Shown here piece after piece: positions 34,491-42,988 of a stretch of DNA of 64,000 nucleotides. The notes below the pieces were generated by a model, which was not told the origin of the DNA, ran no database searches, and saw nothing but the letters and a program-made list of their open reading frames with translations. The number at the start of each line of letters is the position of its first letter. The first letter of the stretch is position 1. This DNA comes from JB111 sp049856175 (GTDB lineage: Bacteria; Actinomycetota; Actinomycetes; Actinomycetales; Actinomycetaceae). The stretch spans positions 1 to 64,000 of the forward strand of contig NZ_JBNDNA010000004.1 in the NCBI RefSeq assembly GCF_049856175.1, read 5' to 3'. The position numbers and the translations under genes were made by a program.

Positions 34491-35261
34491 TCAGGAGACG
34501 AGGACGGCCGAGCCGTCCTGGAAGTTGCCCTGGATCGTGTCGGTGTCGTCGGCGGTCCGGGCGATGCACAGGACCTCGCGGTCACCCTGCTCCCAGGTCG
34601 CCTCGGACGGCGCGAGGGTCGAGAGGTTGATGCGGGACAGGTCGAGGTCGACCTCGGGCAGCGTGTTCCAGAACGCGTCGCACTCCTCGCGAGCCTCGGC
34701 GTTGATGGTCTCGACGCCGGGGAACTGGTCGCGGTCCTCGACGTCGAACACGTGGAAGAACTCCATGTAGTGCGGCTGGGCGCACGGCGTGAGGACGAGG
34801 TCGTTCGACACCGCGGTGTAGTCCTCGTAGAGGGCGCAGTTGCCGACCTCGATGTCGAAGACCGTGGTCGGTCCCGACGCCTCGACCCCGGGGGGCGCGG
34901 TGGGCCCCGAGGGCTGCGTCGTCGTCCCGCCGCCGGGATCCTGGTCCGGGCCGGGGGCCGAGGTGGTGGTCTCCGCGCCCGAGCCGGACGTGAAGCTGCG
35001 GTGCAGGAGCAGGCCGGTCACGACGAGCGCGACCACGAGGACGGCCGCGATGCCGAGGACGATGTACACGGCGCGGTTCCCGCCGTCGGGGCCGCCACCG
35101 CCGTTCCACGGGCCGCCGGGTCCGGGCTGCATCGGCGCCGGGTACTGACCCCCCTGCCAGGGGCCGCCGGGGCCGTAGCCCGCGGGTTGCTGGGGCGTCT
35201 GGGCGCTGCCCCATCCGCCCGGCGCACCGCTCCCGGGGCTCTGCGCACTCCATTGGTTCAC
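34491..35261 (-). CDS. Membrane-anchored four-Cys septum-formation-type protein, short form
   Basis: The 256-residue protein has a Gly/Pro/Gln-rich N-terminal tail, a single helix (AVYIVLGIAAVLVVALVVTGLLLH), a Thr/Pro/Gly linker and a C-terminal extracellular domain: VGNCALYED, PCAQPHYMEF, FPGVETINAEAREECDAFW, then W-x-x-GDREVLCIA. Cys spacing and the FPG and GDR signatures match the neighbour gene, so they are tandem paralogues. The start GTG is six bases after TACGGT. A DUF4190/septum-type role at the cell envelope is likely but unproved. Confidence 0.75.
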   Translation of the reverse strand: MNQWSAQSPGSGAPGGWGSAQTPQQPAGYGPGGPWQGGQYPAPMQPGPGGPWNGGGGPDGGNRAVYIVLGIAAVLVVALVVTGLLLHRSFTSGSGAETTTSAPGPDQDPGGGTTTQPSGPTAPPGVEASGPTTVFDIEVGNCALYEDYTAVSNDLVLTPCAQPHYMEFFHVFDVEDRDQFPGVETINAEAREECDAFWNTLPEVDLDLSRINLSTLAPSEATWEQGDREVLCIARTADDTDTIQGNFQDGSAVLVS

Positions 35262-35397
35262 GGGGTCACCGTAGCCAGAGCGGCGCACCACGGTCCCGCG
35301 CGTGGCGGGGTACACCTGTCCGGGCGCTCCGCCGCCGCCCCCGGGAGGCGTGGCGCCGGACACTGACGCGCCGTCGCCGATGGGCGATGATGGGCCG

Positions 35398-35793
35398 ATG
35401 ACCCGGCAACGCCAGACGTGGCAGCAGACCGCCGTCCGGGAGGCCATCGGGGCCGACTCGACGTTCGTCAGTGCGCAGGAGCTCCACCGCCGCATGCAGG
35501 GGTCCGAGCGGCAGGTCGGCCTCGCGACCGTGTACCGGGTCCTCAAGCGGCTCGTCTCCTACGGGGTCGTCGACGCCCTGCAGACCTCCGACGGCGAGAC
35601 CCTCTACCGCGCCTGCGAGGTGGGGCACCACCACCACCTCGTGTGCGAGTCGTGCGGGGCGACCGTGGACGTCGAACCGCCCGACGAGTCGTGGATGGAC
35701 GAGGTCGCCCGGCAGCACGGGTTCGAGAAGGTGCGCCACGTCGTCGACATCTACGGCCGCTGCGCGAGCTGCCGGGAACGCGCGGGCGCCTGA
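35398..35793 (+). CDS. zur: Zinc uptake regulator, Fur family
   Basis: The 131-residue protein has the Fur winged helix (TRQRQTWQQTAVREAIGADSTFVSAQELHRRM…GLATVYRVLKRLVSYGVVDAL) and metal sites ACEVGHHHHLVCESCG and GRCASCRE (two CxxC pairs for structural zinc). Zur rather than Fur is preferred because the adjacent genes are for zinc uptake and a Zur-type box lies in their promoter. Start ATG 35398; ATG 35380 is an alternative. Confidence 0.88.
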   Translation: MTRQRQTWQQTAVREAIGADSTFVSAQELHRRMQGSERQVGLATVYRVLKRLVSYGVVDALQTSDGETLYRACEVGHHHHLVCESCGATVDVEPPDESWMDEVARQHGFEKVRHVVDIYGRCASCRERAGA

Positions 35794-35891
35794 GTGGGTC
35801 GCGCCGCCGCCCGAGGCAGCCGCTCGGACGCCCGAGGTGGTCGCGCGGACGCCCGGCACGGTCCCCCGCTCCACGGACGTCCGCGAGGCAC

Positions 35892-36908
35892 TCACCCGTC
35901 GCAGACGAGGCCGCGCTCGAGTGCGGCGAGGTTGGAGCGCATGACGTCCAGGTAGTCGGCGTCCGGGTCGGTCTGCCCCTCGATCGGGTCGAGGACGTCG
36001 GTGTCCACGTCGAGGTCGGCCGCGAGCGCCTCGACGACGTCGGGCCCGGCGATGACCTCGAAGTACAGGGTCTGGACGCCTTCGGCACGGACGACCTCGC
36101 CCACCTCGCGCAGCCGCGCGGGTGACGGCTCGACCTCGGGGTCGATGCCGCTGATCCCGACCTGCTCGAGCCCGTCGCGCTCGGCGAGGTAGCCGAACGC
36201 CTCGTGGGAGGTCACGAGTGTGGCGCCGGCGCACGCGGCGAGCCCCTCGCGGTAGGCGTCGTCGAGGTCCGTGAGCTCGGCGACGAGGTCGGCGGACCGC
36301 TCGGCGTAGTCCTCGGCGTTCTCGGGGTCGAGGTCGCCGAGCGTGTCCGCCACGCCGTCCACGAGGGGGACCACGAGGGTGGGATCGAGCCAGAAGTGCG
36401 GGTCGCGGGCGAGGTCGTCCTCCGCGACCCCGGCGGCCTCGGCCGCGTCGAGCACGGCGGCCGGGTCGGTGACGCCGATGGCGTCGTCGGTCGCCGCCTG
36501 GAGCCCGGGCACGTAGGTGACGAGGTCGACCGACTCCAGCTGTGCCACCTCTGCCGGCGAGAGCTCGAGGCTGTGCGGGTCGGCCCCGGGCGGGGTGAGG
36601 TTGTCCACCGACACGTGTTCCCCGCCGACGCGCTCGACGACGAACTGCAGCGGGTAGAAGCTCGCCATGACCACGACGGCGGCTGCGTCGGCGTCAGCGG
36701 CGGGGTCGTCGGCGTCCGAGCCGGAGCAGGCGGCGAGCAGCGCCGCGGCGGCGAGCGCCGTGCTCGAGGTGCGCGCGGCGGCGCCGCGGGTCCGACCGTC
36801 GGCGCCTCCGCCTCCGTCGGTGCTGCCGCCCGGGACGACGGCCGGGCCGGACCGTCGCGGGTGACGGCGCCGGGCGGGCAGGGGGATCGGTCGGGGGCGT
36901 GGGTGCAT
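35892..36908 (-). CDS. Zinc ABC transporter substrate-binding lipoprotein (ZnuA/AztC type)
   Basis: The 338-residue protein starts with a basic Pro/Arg-rich leader, then a hydrophobic stretch and lipobox ALLAACSGS. The cluster 9 metal-binding fold shows VVVMASFYPLQFVVERVGGE, PPGADPHSLELSP (His), DPHFWLDP (His), VTSHEAFGYLAER (His) and YFEVIAGPDVV. A short acidic segment replaces the long His loop of E. coli ZnuA. GGAAGGA precedes the ATG. ATPase and permease genes are not adjacent, so they must lie elsewhere. Confidence 0.9.
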   Translation of the reverse strand: MHPRPRPIPLPARRRHPRRSGPAVVPGGSTDGGGGADGRTRGAAARTSSTALAAAALLAACSGSDADDPAADADAAAVVVMASFYPLQFVVERVGGEHVSVDNLTPPGADPHSLELSPAEVAQLESVDLVTYVPGLQAATDDAIGVTDPAAVLDAAEAAGVAEDDLARDPHFWLDPTLVVPLVDGVADTLGDLDPENAEDYAERSADLVAELTDLDDAYREGLAACAGATLVTSHEAFGYLAERDGLEQVGISGIDPEVEPSPARLREVGEVVRAEGVQTLYFEVIAGPDVVEALAADLDVDTDVLDPIEGQTDPDADYLDVMRSNLAALERGLVCDG

Positions 36909-36969
36909 GGGTGTCCTTCCAGGGCTGCGGGGTGCCGGGCCGGCGCGGCCCGGCACCCCGTGCGAACGA

Positions 36970-38391
36970 TCAGTGGTCGTGGTCGGACCCGGTCTCGCCG
37001 GAGTGGTCGTGGCCCTCGTGATCGTCCTCGCCGGCGCCGAACTCGGTCGATCCGGCCTCGACGTTCCCGGAGATGCCGTTGACCTCGTTGGGCGTGACCT
37101 CGAGCTCGGCGGTGTTCCACACCTCACCGGTGAGGATGTCGACGGCGTGGATCGAGCCCGTCGCCGGCTCGGTGACGTACGCGGTGCCGTCGTGGACCCA
37201 GAGCGCGGGTCGCGGCTCCTGCCACTCGACGGGCTCCTCCCACGGCTCGACCACGGGGTGGGAGGCGGTCAGCTCACCGGTGGCGGGGTCGATGACGTGC
37301 AGGTTCCCGTCGGTGCCGAGGACGAGGGCCTCGCCGTCGTCGCCGCGGGCCAGGGAGCGGAAGCTGTAGCTCGAGGGAAGGTCCACGAGCGAGAGCTCGC
37401 CGGTGGTGGTGTCGATGAGCGAGACGCGCTCGGGGCGCTCGAGCTCGGCGTCCTGGTCGGTCTTGTAGTCGCCGAGCACGATCGGGGAGACGTCGCTGCC
37501 GGCCTGGTTGCCGATGCGGCCGTACTCGTCGGGGCTGTCGACGTGGGTGATCTCGCCGCCCGAGTAGACCAGTGCGCCGTCCTCGCAGCCGATGACGACG
37601 ACCTCGCCCTCGGCGGTCGCCTCGCCGTGGACGCCGGGGCACTCGTCGGAGGCGGCGATCTCCTCGCCGGCCTCGTCGAGCACGCGGATGCCGGTGCGGG
37701 CGTCCTCGGTGCCCTCGGAGACGACGAGCGAGCCGTCCGTGAGCTCGAGCGCGACGCCGTGGTGGGGCGACGGCGTCGTGTAGGTGCGCCCCTCGGCGTC
37801 CTCGTCGGCGACGGCGGAGGAGTCGAGGACGACGATCTCGCCGGTGGCGTCGTCGAACAGGGCCGTGCGCCCCTCATGGGGGACGACGTGGCCGGGCATG
37901 TCGGCCTCGACGAGCTGCTCGGTGAGCGCCGGGGGCGCCGTGTAGTAGTGCGAGTGGTCGCCGTGGGGCTCGGCCCAGGCTCCGGCGTCGAGAAGCTGGA
38001 AGCCGCCGGTGGTCGAGACGTAGAGGTGCCGACCGTCACCAGCGGGGTTGAGGCGGTTAAAGCCCTCGAGCTCGACGTCCTCGATCACCTCGAGGGTCGT
38101 GGCGTCGAGCACCTGGATGCCGCCGTCGTAGGTCAGGGCGATACGGGGCGTGGCGGCAGCGGCCTCGGTGGCCGCGCCGGCGTCGTCGTGGTCGTGGCCG
38201 GCCTCGGACTCGCTCTCGTCGGAGGAGGACTCCGAGGCCGTCCCGGTGGTCTCGCCGGGGTCCGTGGGCTCCGAGGCGTCGCCGGTCGGATCGCCCTCGG
38301 CGTCGCCGGAGCAGCCGGCGAGCAGGGCCAGCGGGAGGACGGCGAGCACCGCGAGGGCGCGGTGTCGTCGGGGGGCGGTGGTGGTGTTCAT
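36970..38391 (-). CDS. Zinc metallochaperone AztD-like lipoprotein
   Basis: The 473-residue secreted protein has a lipobox (LALLAGCSG), an acidic Ser/Asp/Glu stretch with HDHDD, and a beta-propeller body with repeated strands (GGIQVLDATTLEVI … GNLHVIDPATGEL … GSIHAVDILTGEV). Several His pairs, including GDHSHYYT and PHHGV, and a His-rich C terminus (DDHEGHDHSG, GSDHDH) fit zinc handling. AztD-type proteins pass zinc to AztC-like binding proteins; the next gene is such a protein. It is the first gene after the Zur box. Confidence 0.85.
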   Translation of the reverse strand: MNTTTAPRRHRALAVLAVLPLALLAGCSGDAEGDPTGDASEPTDPGETTGTASESSSDESESEAGHDHDDAGAATEAAAATPRIALTYDGGIQVLDATTLEVIEDVELEGFNRLNPAGDGRHLYVSTTGGFQLLDAGAWAEPHGDHSHYYTAPPALTEQLVEADMPGHVVPHEGRTALFDDATGEIVVLDSSAVADEDAEGRTYTTPSPHHGVALELTDGSLVVSEGTEDARTGIRVLDEAGEEIAASDECPGVHGEATAEGEVVVIGCEDGALVYSGGEITHVDSPDEYGRIGNQAGSDVSPIVLGDYKTDQDAELERPERVSLIDTTTGELSLVDLPSSYSFRSLARGDDGEALVLGTDGNLHVIDPATGELTASHPVVEPWEEPVEWQEPRPALWVHDGTAYVTEPATGSIHAVDILTGEVWNTAELEVTPNEVNGISGNVEAGSTEFGAGEDDHEGHDHSGETGSDHDH

Positions 38392-38467
38392 GGCTGGTGG
38401 GGCGCCGCCGGCGGCGGGCCCGGCTCCTTCCGGACTGGTGATGCGGACCGGGCGACACTAACATTGA

Positions 38468-38482
38468 TGAGAATCATTATCG
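38468..38482. promoter_or_regulatory. Zur box upstream of the zinc chaperone gene
   Basis: TGAGAATCATTATCG matches the actinobacterial Zur consensus TGAAAATCATTTTCA at 12 of 15 positions. It lies about 77 bases before the chaperone ATG, where it would block transcription of the chaperone–binding-protein operon when zinc is ample. Confidence 0.75.
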
Positions 38483-38668
38483 TTCTCTGTCCGGAACGAT
38501 CCTGGAGCGGAGTTCCCGAGCCTCCTTCAGGGGCCGGCCGGTTCTGCCAGGCGCGACCGCGGGCTCGGCCGGTCCGGGCCGTCCCGGCCCCGCCACAGGG
38601 TCCGATCGCCCGCCCGGCCCGCCTCGCGACTACCCTCGAGACCTCCCCCGCTCCCCCACGAAGGCCTC

Positions 38669-39484
38669 ATGAGCTCCGAACCAGCACCGACACTCGGCCC
38701 GACGGGCGGCCCCGGCGCCGCCGCCGCGCGCATGCGGTCGCTGGTGGCGGCGCGGCGCGGCGCGCAGCTCGCCCAGGGCGCGGACACCGAGGAGCTGGCG
38801 GCGCAGCTGCGGGAGGCGCTCGACGGCTTCGCCGCCCTGCGGATGCACTACCAGGCGGGTATCGAGGAGGTGCGGACGAAGGTCGACATCCTGCGCCAGG
38901 AGTTCGAGCAGATCCACGACTACAGCCCGATCGAGCACGTCCGCACGCGCCTGAAGTCCTCCGAGAGCCTGCTGGACAAGGCGTTGCGGACCTGCGACGA
39001 GCTCTCGCTGCCGGCGATCCGCCGTCAGATCCTCGACATCGCGGGGATCCGGATCACGTGCAGCTTCGTCTCGGACGTGTACTGGATCGCGCAGATGCTC
39101 GAGCGCCAGCCCGACCTCGAGGTGCTGCAGGTCAAGGACTACATCGCGCGGCCGAAGGCGAACGGGTACCGCTCCCTGCACCTCATCGTGCAGGTGCCGG
39201 TGTTCCTGTCCACGCACACCGAGCACGTGCCGGTGGAGCTGCAGATCCGCACGATCGCCATGGACTTCTGGGCCAGCGTGGAGCACAAGCTGAAGTACAA
39301 GTACGACGCCGATCTCCCGGCCCACCTCGCGGGCGAGCTCGACGAGGCCGCCCGGCTCGCCACCGAGCTCGACGAGCGGATGGGGCACCTGCGCGAGGAG
39401 ATCCGACCGATGCCCGAGAGGGCAGGTGACGCCCACCCCCGCGGCGGGTCGGGCCCCGACCTCGGCCCTGTGCCCGAGCACTGA
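38669..39484 (+). CDS. Small alarmone synthetase (RelA/SpoT synthetase domain)
   Basis: The 271-residue protein makes (p)ppGpp from GTP or GDP and ATP. It has the synthetase signatures DIAGIRITCSF, RPKANGYRSLHLIV and VELQIRTIAMDFWASVEHKLKYK, and no HD hydrolase or TGS-ACT regulatory domains. The first 25 and last 30 residues are low-complexity tails. It is similar to the RelP/RelQ-like enzymes. It stands alone; the Nudix gene is convergent. Confidence 0.9.
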   Translation: MSSEPAPTLGPTGGPGAAAARMRSLVAARRGAQLAQGADTEELAAQLREALDGFAALRMHYQAGIEEVRTKVDILRQEFEQIHDYSPIEHVRTRLKSSESLLDKALRTCDELSLPAIRRQILDIAGIRITCSFVSDVYWIAQMLERQPDLEVLQVKDYIARPKANGYRSLHLIVQVPVFLSTHTEHVPVELQIRTIAMDFWASVEHKLKYKYDADLPAHLAGELDEAARLATELDERMGHLREEIRPMPERAGDAHPRGGSGPDLGPVPEH

Positions 39485-39571
39485 GATCCAGGCGGGAACG
39501 ACGACCGCACGACGAGGGTGAGCCGGAAGTGAACGCACGTCCCGCGGCGCCGACGACCGACCCGTACGTGG

Positions 39572-40225
39572 TCAACGTGTCCGTCGAGTCGCCCTGTCAC
39601 TGACGTCCGGGATGCGCGCCAGGTCCTGGGCGAGAAGGTTCTCCTCGTCGAGGACCCAGCCGAGCACGCGGGCCGTGAAGCCCCAGATGTAGGTGTCCTC
39701 GAACCGGAACGCCGGCCCGGCCCACCGCCCGCGGTAGGTGACCGTGGTGCGGTTGTTCGGGTCGAGGAGGTGGCTGCGCGTCACCCAGTGGGCGGACCGG
39801 GTCTCGTCGTCGTGCGCGATCCGCGGGAGGTGGTCGCCGGCTCCGAGCCGTGCGAGCACGGGCGTGACGACGTTGCCGCTCGCCCCCAGGTACAGCGCGG
39901 GCAGGGTGCCGAGGACCTGGGCCTGAGCGAGCAGCACCCCGGTCTCCTCGCCGCACTCGCGGAGGGCCGCGGCGACCGGCGTCTCCCCCGGGTCGATCCC
40001 GCCCCCGGGGAAGGCGAACTCGCCCGCGTGGTAGCGCAGCCTGGTGGAGCGGCGCACGATCAGGTAGGCGAGGTCGTCCCCGACGGGCCTGGTCAGCACC
40101 ACGACGGCGCTGGCACGGGAGGTCCGGTGGTGCTCGGCCGTGGCGCGCGGCAGGCCCTCCCACCCCCAGGAACGGCTGGCCCACGGCAGAGGGACCTGGC
40201 CGGCGTCGCGCAGCGTCTCGGTCAT
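39572..40225 (-). CDS. Nudix hydrolase, CoA-pyrophosphatase-like
   Basis: The 217-residue protein contains the full Nudix box GGGIDPGETPVAAALRECGEETGV (catalytic Glu residues present; shown here only as family motif parts GGGIDPGE and RECGEETGV). The preceding RRSTRLRYHAGEFAFPGG resembles CoA pyrophosphatases (NudL/YeaB). GGAGG lies just before the ATG. It would hydrolyse CoA derivatives or other nucleoside diphosphates. It is convergent with the alarmone synthetase gene. Confidence 0.88.
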   Translation of the reverse strand: MTETLRDAGQVPLPWASRSWGWEGLPRATAEHHRTSRASAVVVLTRPVGDDLAYLIVRRSTRLRYHAGEFAFPGGGIDPGETPVAAALRECGEETGVLLAQAQVLGTLPALYLGASGNVVTPVLARLGAGDHLPRIAHDDETRSAHWVTRSHLLDPNNRTTVTYRGRWAGPAFRFEDTYIWGFTARVLGWVLDEENLLAQDLARIPDVSDRATRRTR

Positions 40226-40354
40226 CCGGCCCCTCCTTCCGTCCGGCCGTCGCGGCGCGCACCTTGCGAGCGCGACGTCGAACCCGGACGCGGACAGCCG
40301 ATTCCCATCATCGCTCAGCCGGACAGCTCATTTCCCCGCCCCCGGCGGGGGGCG

Positions 40355-40870
40355 CTACCCGTTCTCGACGTCGATGGCCCGGGCGCGCCCGGTGACGGTG
40401 ATCGTCACCGGCCCGACGGCGTCGCTCACCAGGTCCGGGACGAACATCGGGTCGACGACGGCGACGAGGGTGACGACGGCCGTCTCGCCGTCCTCTGTGC
40501 CGGTGGGCTCGCCGAACTCCACCGAGCGGATGCCGCCGCTCGAGGTGAGGTTCAGCTGCTGCAGGTAGGCGGCCGCCTCGGTACGCACCGTCTCGTCGGT
40601 GAGCAGGGCGTCGCGCTCCTCCGCGTAGAACGCAGCCTCCGCGACGGCGTCGGCCGCCGCGGAGGCAGCAGCGTCGGCGGCGGCCAGGGCCCGCTTGCGG
40701 TCGAGGTGGATCGCCGAGACCGAGATGATGACGAGGACCAGGGCGACCAGGACGACGAGGAATCCGATGCCGAGCACCATGATCCGTCCCGCCTCGGGGT
40801 CCTCCTCGGCACTGGTCGTGCGGGGTGCGGGTCGTCGGCGGTGCTCACCCTGCTCCGGGGCGGGCGTCAC
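40355..40870 (-). CDS. TadG-like pilus assembly protein
   Basis: The 171-residue protein has an N-terminal positively charged region, then EDPEAGRIMVLGIGFLVVLVALVLVIISVSAIH (prepilin-like Glu and helix), followed by an Ala-rich extracellular helix (AAADAAASAAADAVAEAA) and a beta domain. The form fits the TadG/Rv3654c-like helicase-secretion-neighbour proteins of tad loci. GTG overlaps the preceding stop (GTGA). It is the last gene of the operon. Confidence 0.78.
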   Translation of the reverse strand: MTPAPEQGEHRRRPAPRTTSAEEDPEAGRIMVLGIGFLVVLVALVLVIISVSAIHLDRKRALAAADAAASAAADAVAEAAFYAEERDALLTDETVRTEAAAYLQQLNLTSSGGIRSVEFGEPTGTEDGETAVVTLVAVVDPMFVPDLVSDAVGPVTITVTGRARAIDVENG

Positions 40871-41358
40871 CCGGTCCCCCGGTGGTCCTCGACGATGACG
40901 AGGTGCCGGGACTCCACCGACATCGACGTCGGCACGCCCGCGATCGAGGCGGGGAGCAGCGGGAGTGCGACGGCCGTGGCGACCTCGACGTCGATCCGGG
41001 CGCCAGGGGTGTGGCACGGGTCGGCGGCGCACGTGACGGCGAGCGCCTCGGTGCCGTCGACGTCGAACCCCTGGTCGGCGAAGGCCAGCTCGACGGCTGA
41101 CGCCGCGGGGCCGGCGGCCGCGGCCTCGCTGTCGGCCTGGGCGACGATGCGCCCGGCCTCGCGCGCGGCCCCCTCCGCGGCGAACGACGCCGCCTGGATC
41201 CGGCTGATCGCCACGACGACGTAGATGAGCGGGAGCAGGAGCAGAAGGGCCACGCCGAGGTACTCGACGACGGCGCTGCCGGCCTCCGGGTCCCGTTCGG
41301 GGCGGCGCGAGGGACGGATACGGGCTCTGGGACTTCGGCAGGGGCGGGGGTGGCTCAC
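40867..41358 (-). CDS. TadE-like minor pilin, second copy
   Basis: The 163-residue protein has a basic leader, then EAGSAVVEYLGVALLLLLPLIYVVVAISRIQAASFAAEGAAREAGR, the TadE/pseudopilin pattern with Glu at position 5 of the helix. Two Cys (TCAADPC) may form a disulphide outside. GTG overlaps the previous stop. It is cleaved and assembled with the Flp system; this is known for the family. Confidence 0.85.
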   Translation of the reverse strand: MSHPRPCRSPRARIRPSRRPERDPEAGSAVVEYLGVALLLLLPLIYVVVAISRIQAASFAAEGAAREAGRIVAQADSEAAAAGPAASAVELAFADQGFDVDGTEALAVTCAADPCHTPGARIDVEVATAVALPLLPASIAGVPTSMSVESRHLVIVEDHRGTG

Positions 41359-41801
41359 GGTTCCACCTCCAGCGCGGCGTGCCCGACGACCTCGAGCTCG
41401 CCGCCCGGGCCGAACAGGCCCACGACAGGCAACGGCGCGCGCACGCGGACCTGGAGGAGCGGGACGCCGCCGGCGGTGACGACGTCGGCCGAGACGTCCT
41501 CGGCGTAGGAGTCCGCGAGGCCGGCCCGGATGAGGTCGGCCGTCCGGGCGGCACCGTCGGCGGGGTCGGAACCGAGGAGCGCACCGTGCCGGGCACCCTC
41601 GGACGCGGAGTCGATGAGCGTGTTGCGCACGTGGAGCAGGAGCGCGAGCTGGAGCACCGCCGCGACGAGGAGCAGGAGCAGCGCCGAGACGAGGACGAAG
41701 TCGACGATGGCCGAGCCCCGCTCGGTGTCGTCGGCCGCCGGGTCCTCGCGATCGTCCTCGGCGGCAGCACCACCCGCGACGACGCTCCGCTCTGGTCGGA
41801 C
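41355..41801 (-). CDS. TadE-like minor pilin, first copy (start codon unclear)
   Basis: The frame encodes ERGSAIVDFVLVSALLLLLVAAVLQLALLLHVRNTLIDSASEGAR, a clear TadE pattern, and ends next to the following pilin with a GTGA overlap. From the end of the upstream pilin gene to the helix there is no in-frame ATG, GTG or TTG. The codons after its TAG read GTC CGA CCA GAG. The span given is the open part after that stop. Start could be a rare codon, or a base error may exist between about 41740 and 41800. Confidence 0.6.
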   Translation of the reverse strand, partial: VRPERSVVAGGAAAEDDREDPAADDTERGSAIVDFVLVSALLLLLVAAVLQLALLLHVRNTLIDSASEGARHGALLGSDPADGAARTADLIRAGLADSYAEDVSADVVTAGGVPLLQVRVRAPLPVVGLFGPGGELEVVGHAALEVEP

Positions 41802-42001
41802 TAGCTCCCGCCGCCGAGCACGCGGTCGATCGCGGTCTGGAAGAGCTCGCCGAGCTGCGTCTCCGCGATCGCCCAGATGATGATGACCAGCCCCGCGGTC
41901 ATCAGCGTGACCATGACCCAGCCCGGGACGTCGCCACGCTCCGGGTCGTCGTCGCGGAACCGGTCGCCCAGCCAGGTCAGCAGGGTCAGGAACTGATGCA
42001 T
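41801..42001 (-). CDS. Flp-type small pilin-like protein
   Basis: The 66-residue protein has a short N-terminal part, ERGDVPGWVMVTLMTAGLVIIIWAIAETQLG (helix preceded by Glu/Gly) and a brief tail. It fits the small Flp-type pilin position in actinobacterial tad loci. A ribosome site GAGAGG lies eight bases before the ATG. The processing motif is close to but not a perfect match of Flp G/XXXXEY. Confidence 0.7.
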   Translation of the reverse strand: MHQFLTLLTWLGDRFRDDDPERGDVPGWVMVTLMTAGLVIIIWAIAETQLGELFQTAIDRVLGGGS

Positions 42002-42055
42002 GTCGGTCGCCTCTCGAAGTGGTGTGCGTCGTCGGATCGGGGTACGGATCTGCGG

Positions 42056-42988
42056 TCATAGGCCCATCCGGAGTGCTGCGAGCCCCGGGAACAGGGCGAA
42101 CATGACCGTGGTGGGCAGGACGAAGAAGACGACCGGGACCATCATCGCCACCTCCTTCTTGCCGGCGAGCTCCATGAGCTCGCGACGGGTGGTCTCGCGG
42201 GCGTCCTGCGCCTGGGCTCGAAGCACCTCGGCGAGCGGCGTACCACGCTCGACCGCGCCGGCGACGGCATCGGCGAACCTGCTCAGGGCGGGCGAGCCGG
42301 TCCGGCCGGCGAGGTTCTCGAGCGCGACGATCATCGGGGCGCCCGCCCGCGTCTCGGCGAGCGTGCGCCGGAGCTCGTCGGCGACCGCTCCGTGGGCCAC
42401 CGTCTGCACGCGCTCCAACGCGGGCACGAGCCCCTCGCCGGCGCCGACGGACAGCGCGATGAGCTCGGCGATGTCCGGCAGCTCGGCCGCGAGCCGTTCG
42501 CGTCGTCGCGCGACCTGCGCGGTGAGGTGCGTGTCCCGCATGACGGCGCCGCCGACCCCGAAGAGCACGACACCGAGCAGGAGGATCGGGGCGGGCGCAT
42601 CGCGCAGGGCGCCCACGGTGAGGGCGACGACGAGCCCGGCCGCTAGCCCGATCGCCCCCCAGACCATCTGCTCGGTACGGAACTGGGCCACGGTCGTCGT
42701 CGACCCGACCTCGGCGAGGCGCCGGCGCACGGTCGTCGTGGTCGAGCCGAGCTTCTCCAGCACGGGCACGACGTCGTCGATCACCGGGGCGACGAGTCGC
42801 TCGACGACGGTCAGCGGCGTGCGGGCGGGTGCCTCCGCGAGCAGACGTGACGAGGTCGGTCGTTCGACGAGGTAGGGCGCGAGCCGGTCGGCCAGCCGCG
42901 GACGCCGGGCGCCGAGGCGTGCGACGACGACCCACACGCCGACGGCGAGGAGCAGGCCGGCGACGCCGCCGGACATGGCTGGGCTCAT
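42056..42988 (-). CDS. tadC: Type II secretion F domain protein TadC
   Basis: The 310-residue membrane protein has helices at the N terminus (GGVAGLLLAVGVWVVVA), near residue 115-150 and at the C terminus, and a T2SSF cytoplasmic domain (LPDIAELIALSVGAGEGLVPALERV … GTPLAEVLRAQAQDARE). It is the inner-membrane platform of the Tad pilus. Its start overlaps the TadB stop. Confidence 0.88.
   Translation of the reverse strand: MSPAMSGGVAGLLLAVGVWVVVARLGARRPRLADRLAPYLVERPTSSRLLAEAPARTPLTVVERLVAPVIDDVVPVLEKLGSTTTTVRRRLAEVGSTTTVAQFRTEQMVWGAIGLAAGLVVALTVGALRDAPAPILLLGVVLFGVGGAVMRDTHLTAQVARRRERLAAELPDIAELIALSVGAGEGLVPALERVQTVAHGAVADELRRTLAETRAGAPMIVALENLAGRTGSPALSRFADAVAGAVERGTPLAEVLRAQAQDARETTRRELMELAGKKEVAMMVPVVFFVLPTTVMFALFPGLAALRMGL

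Noticed and set aside
39529..39603. 24-codon plus-strand frame (MNARPAAPTTDPYVVNVSVESPCH-like, shown in parts)
   Set aside because: It overlaps the end of the Nudix gene on the other strand, has only a weak ribosome site and no downstream partner.
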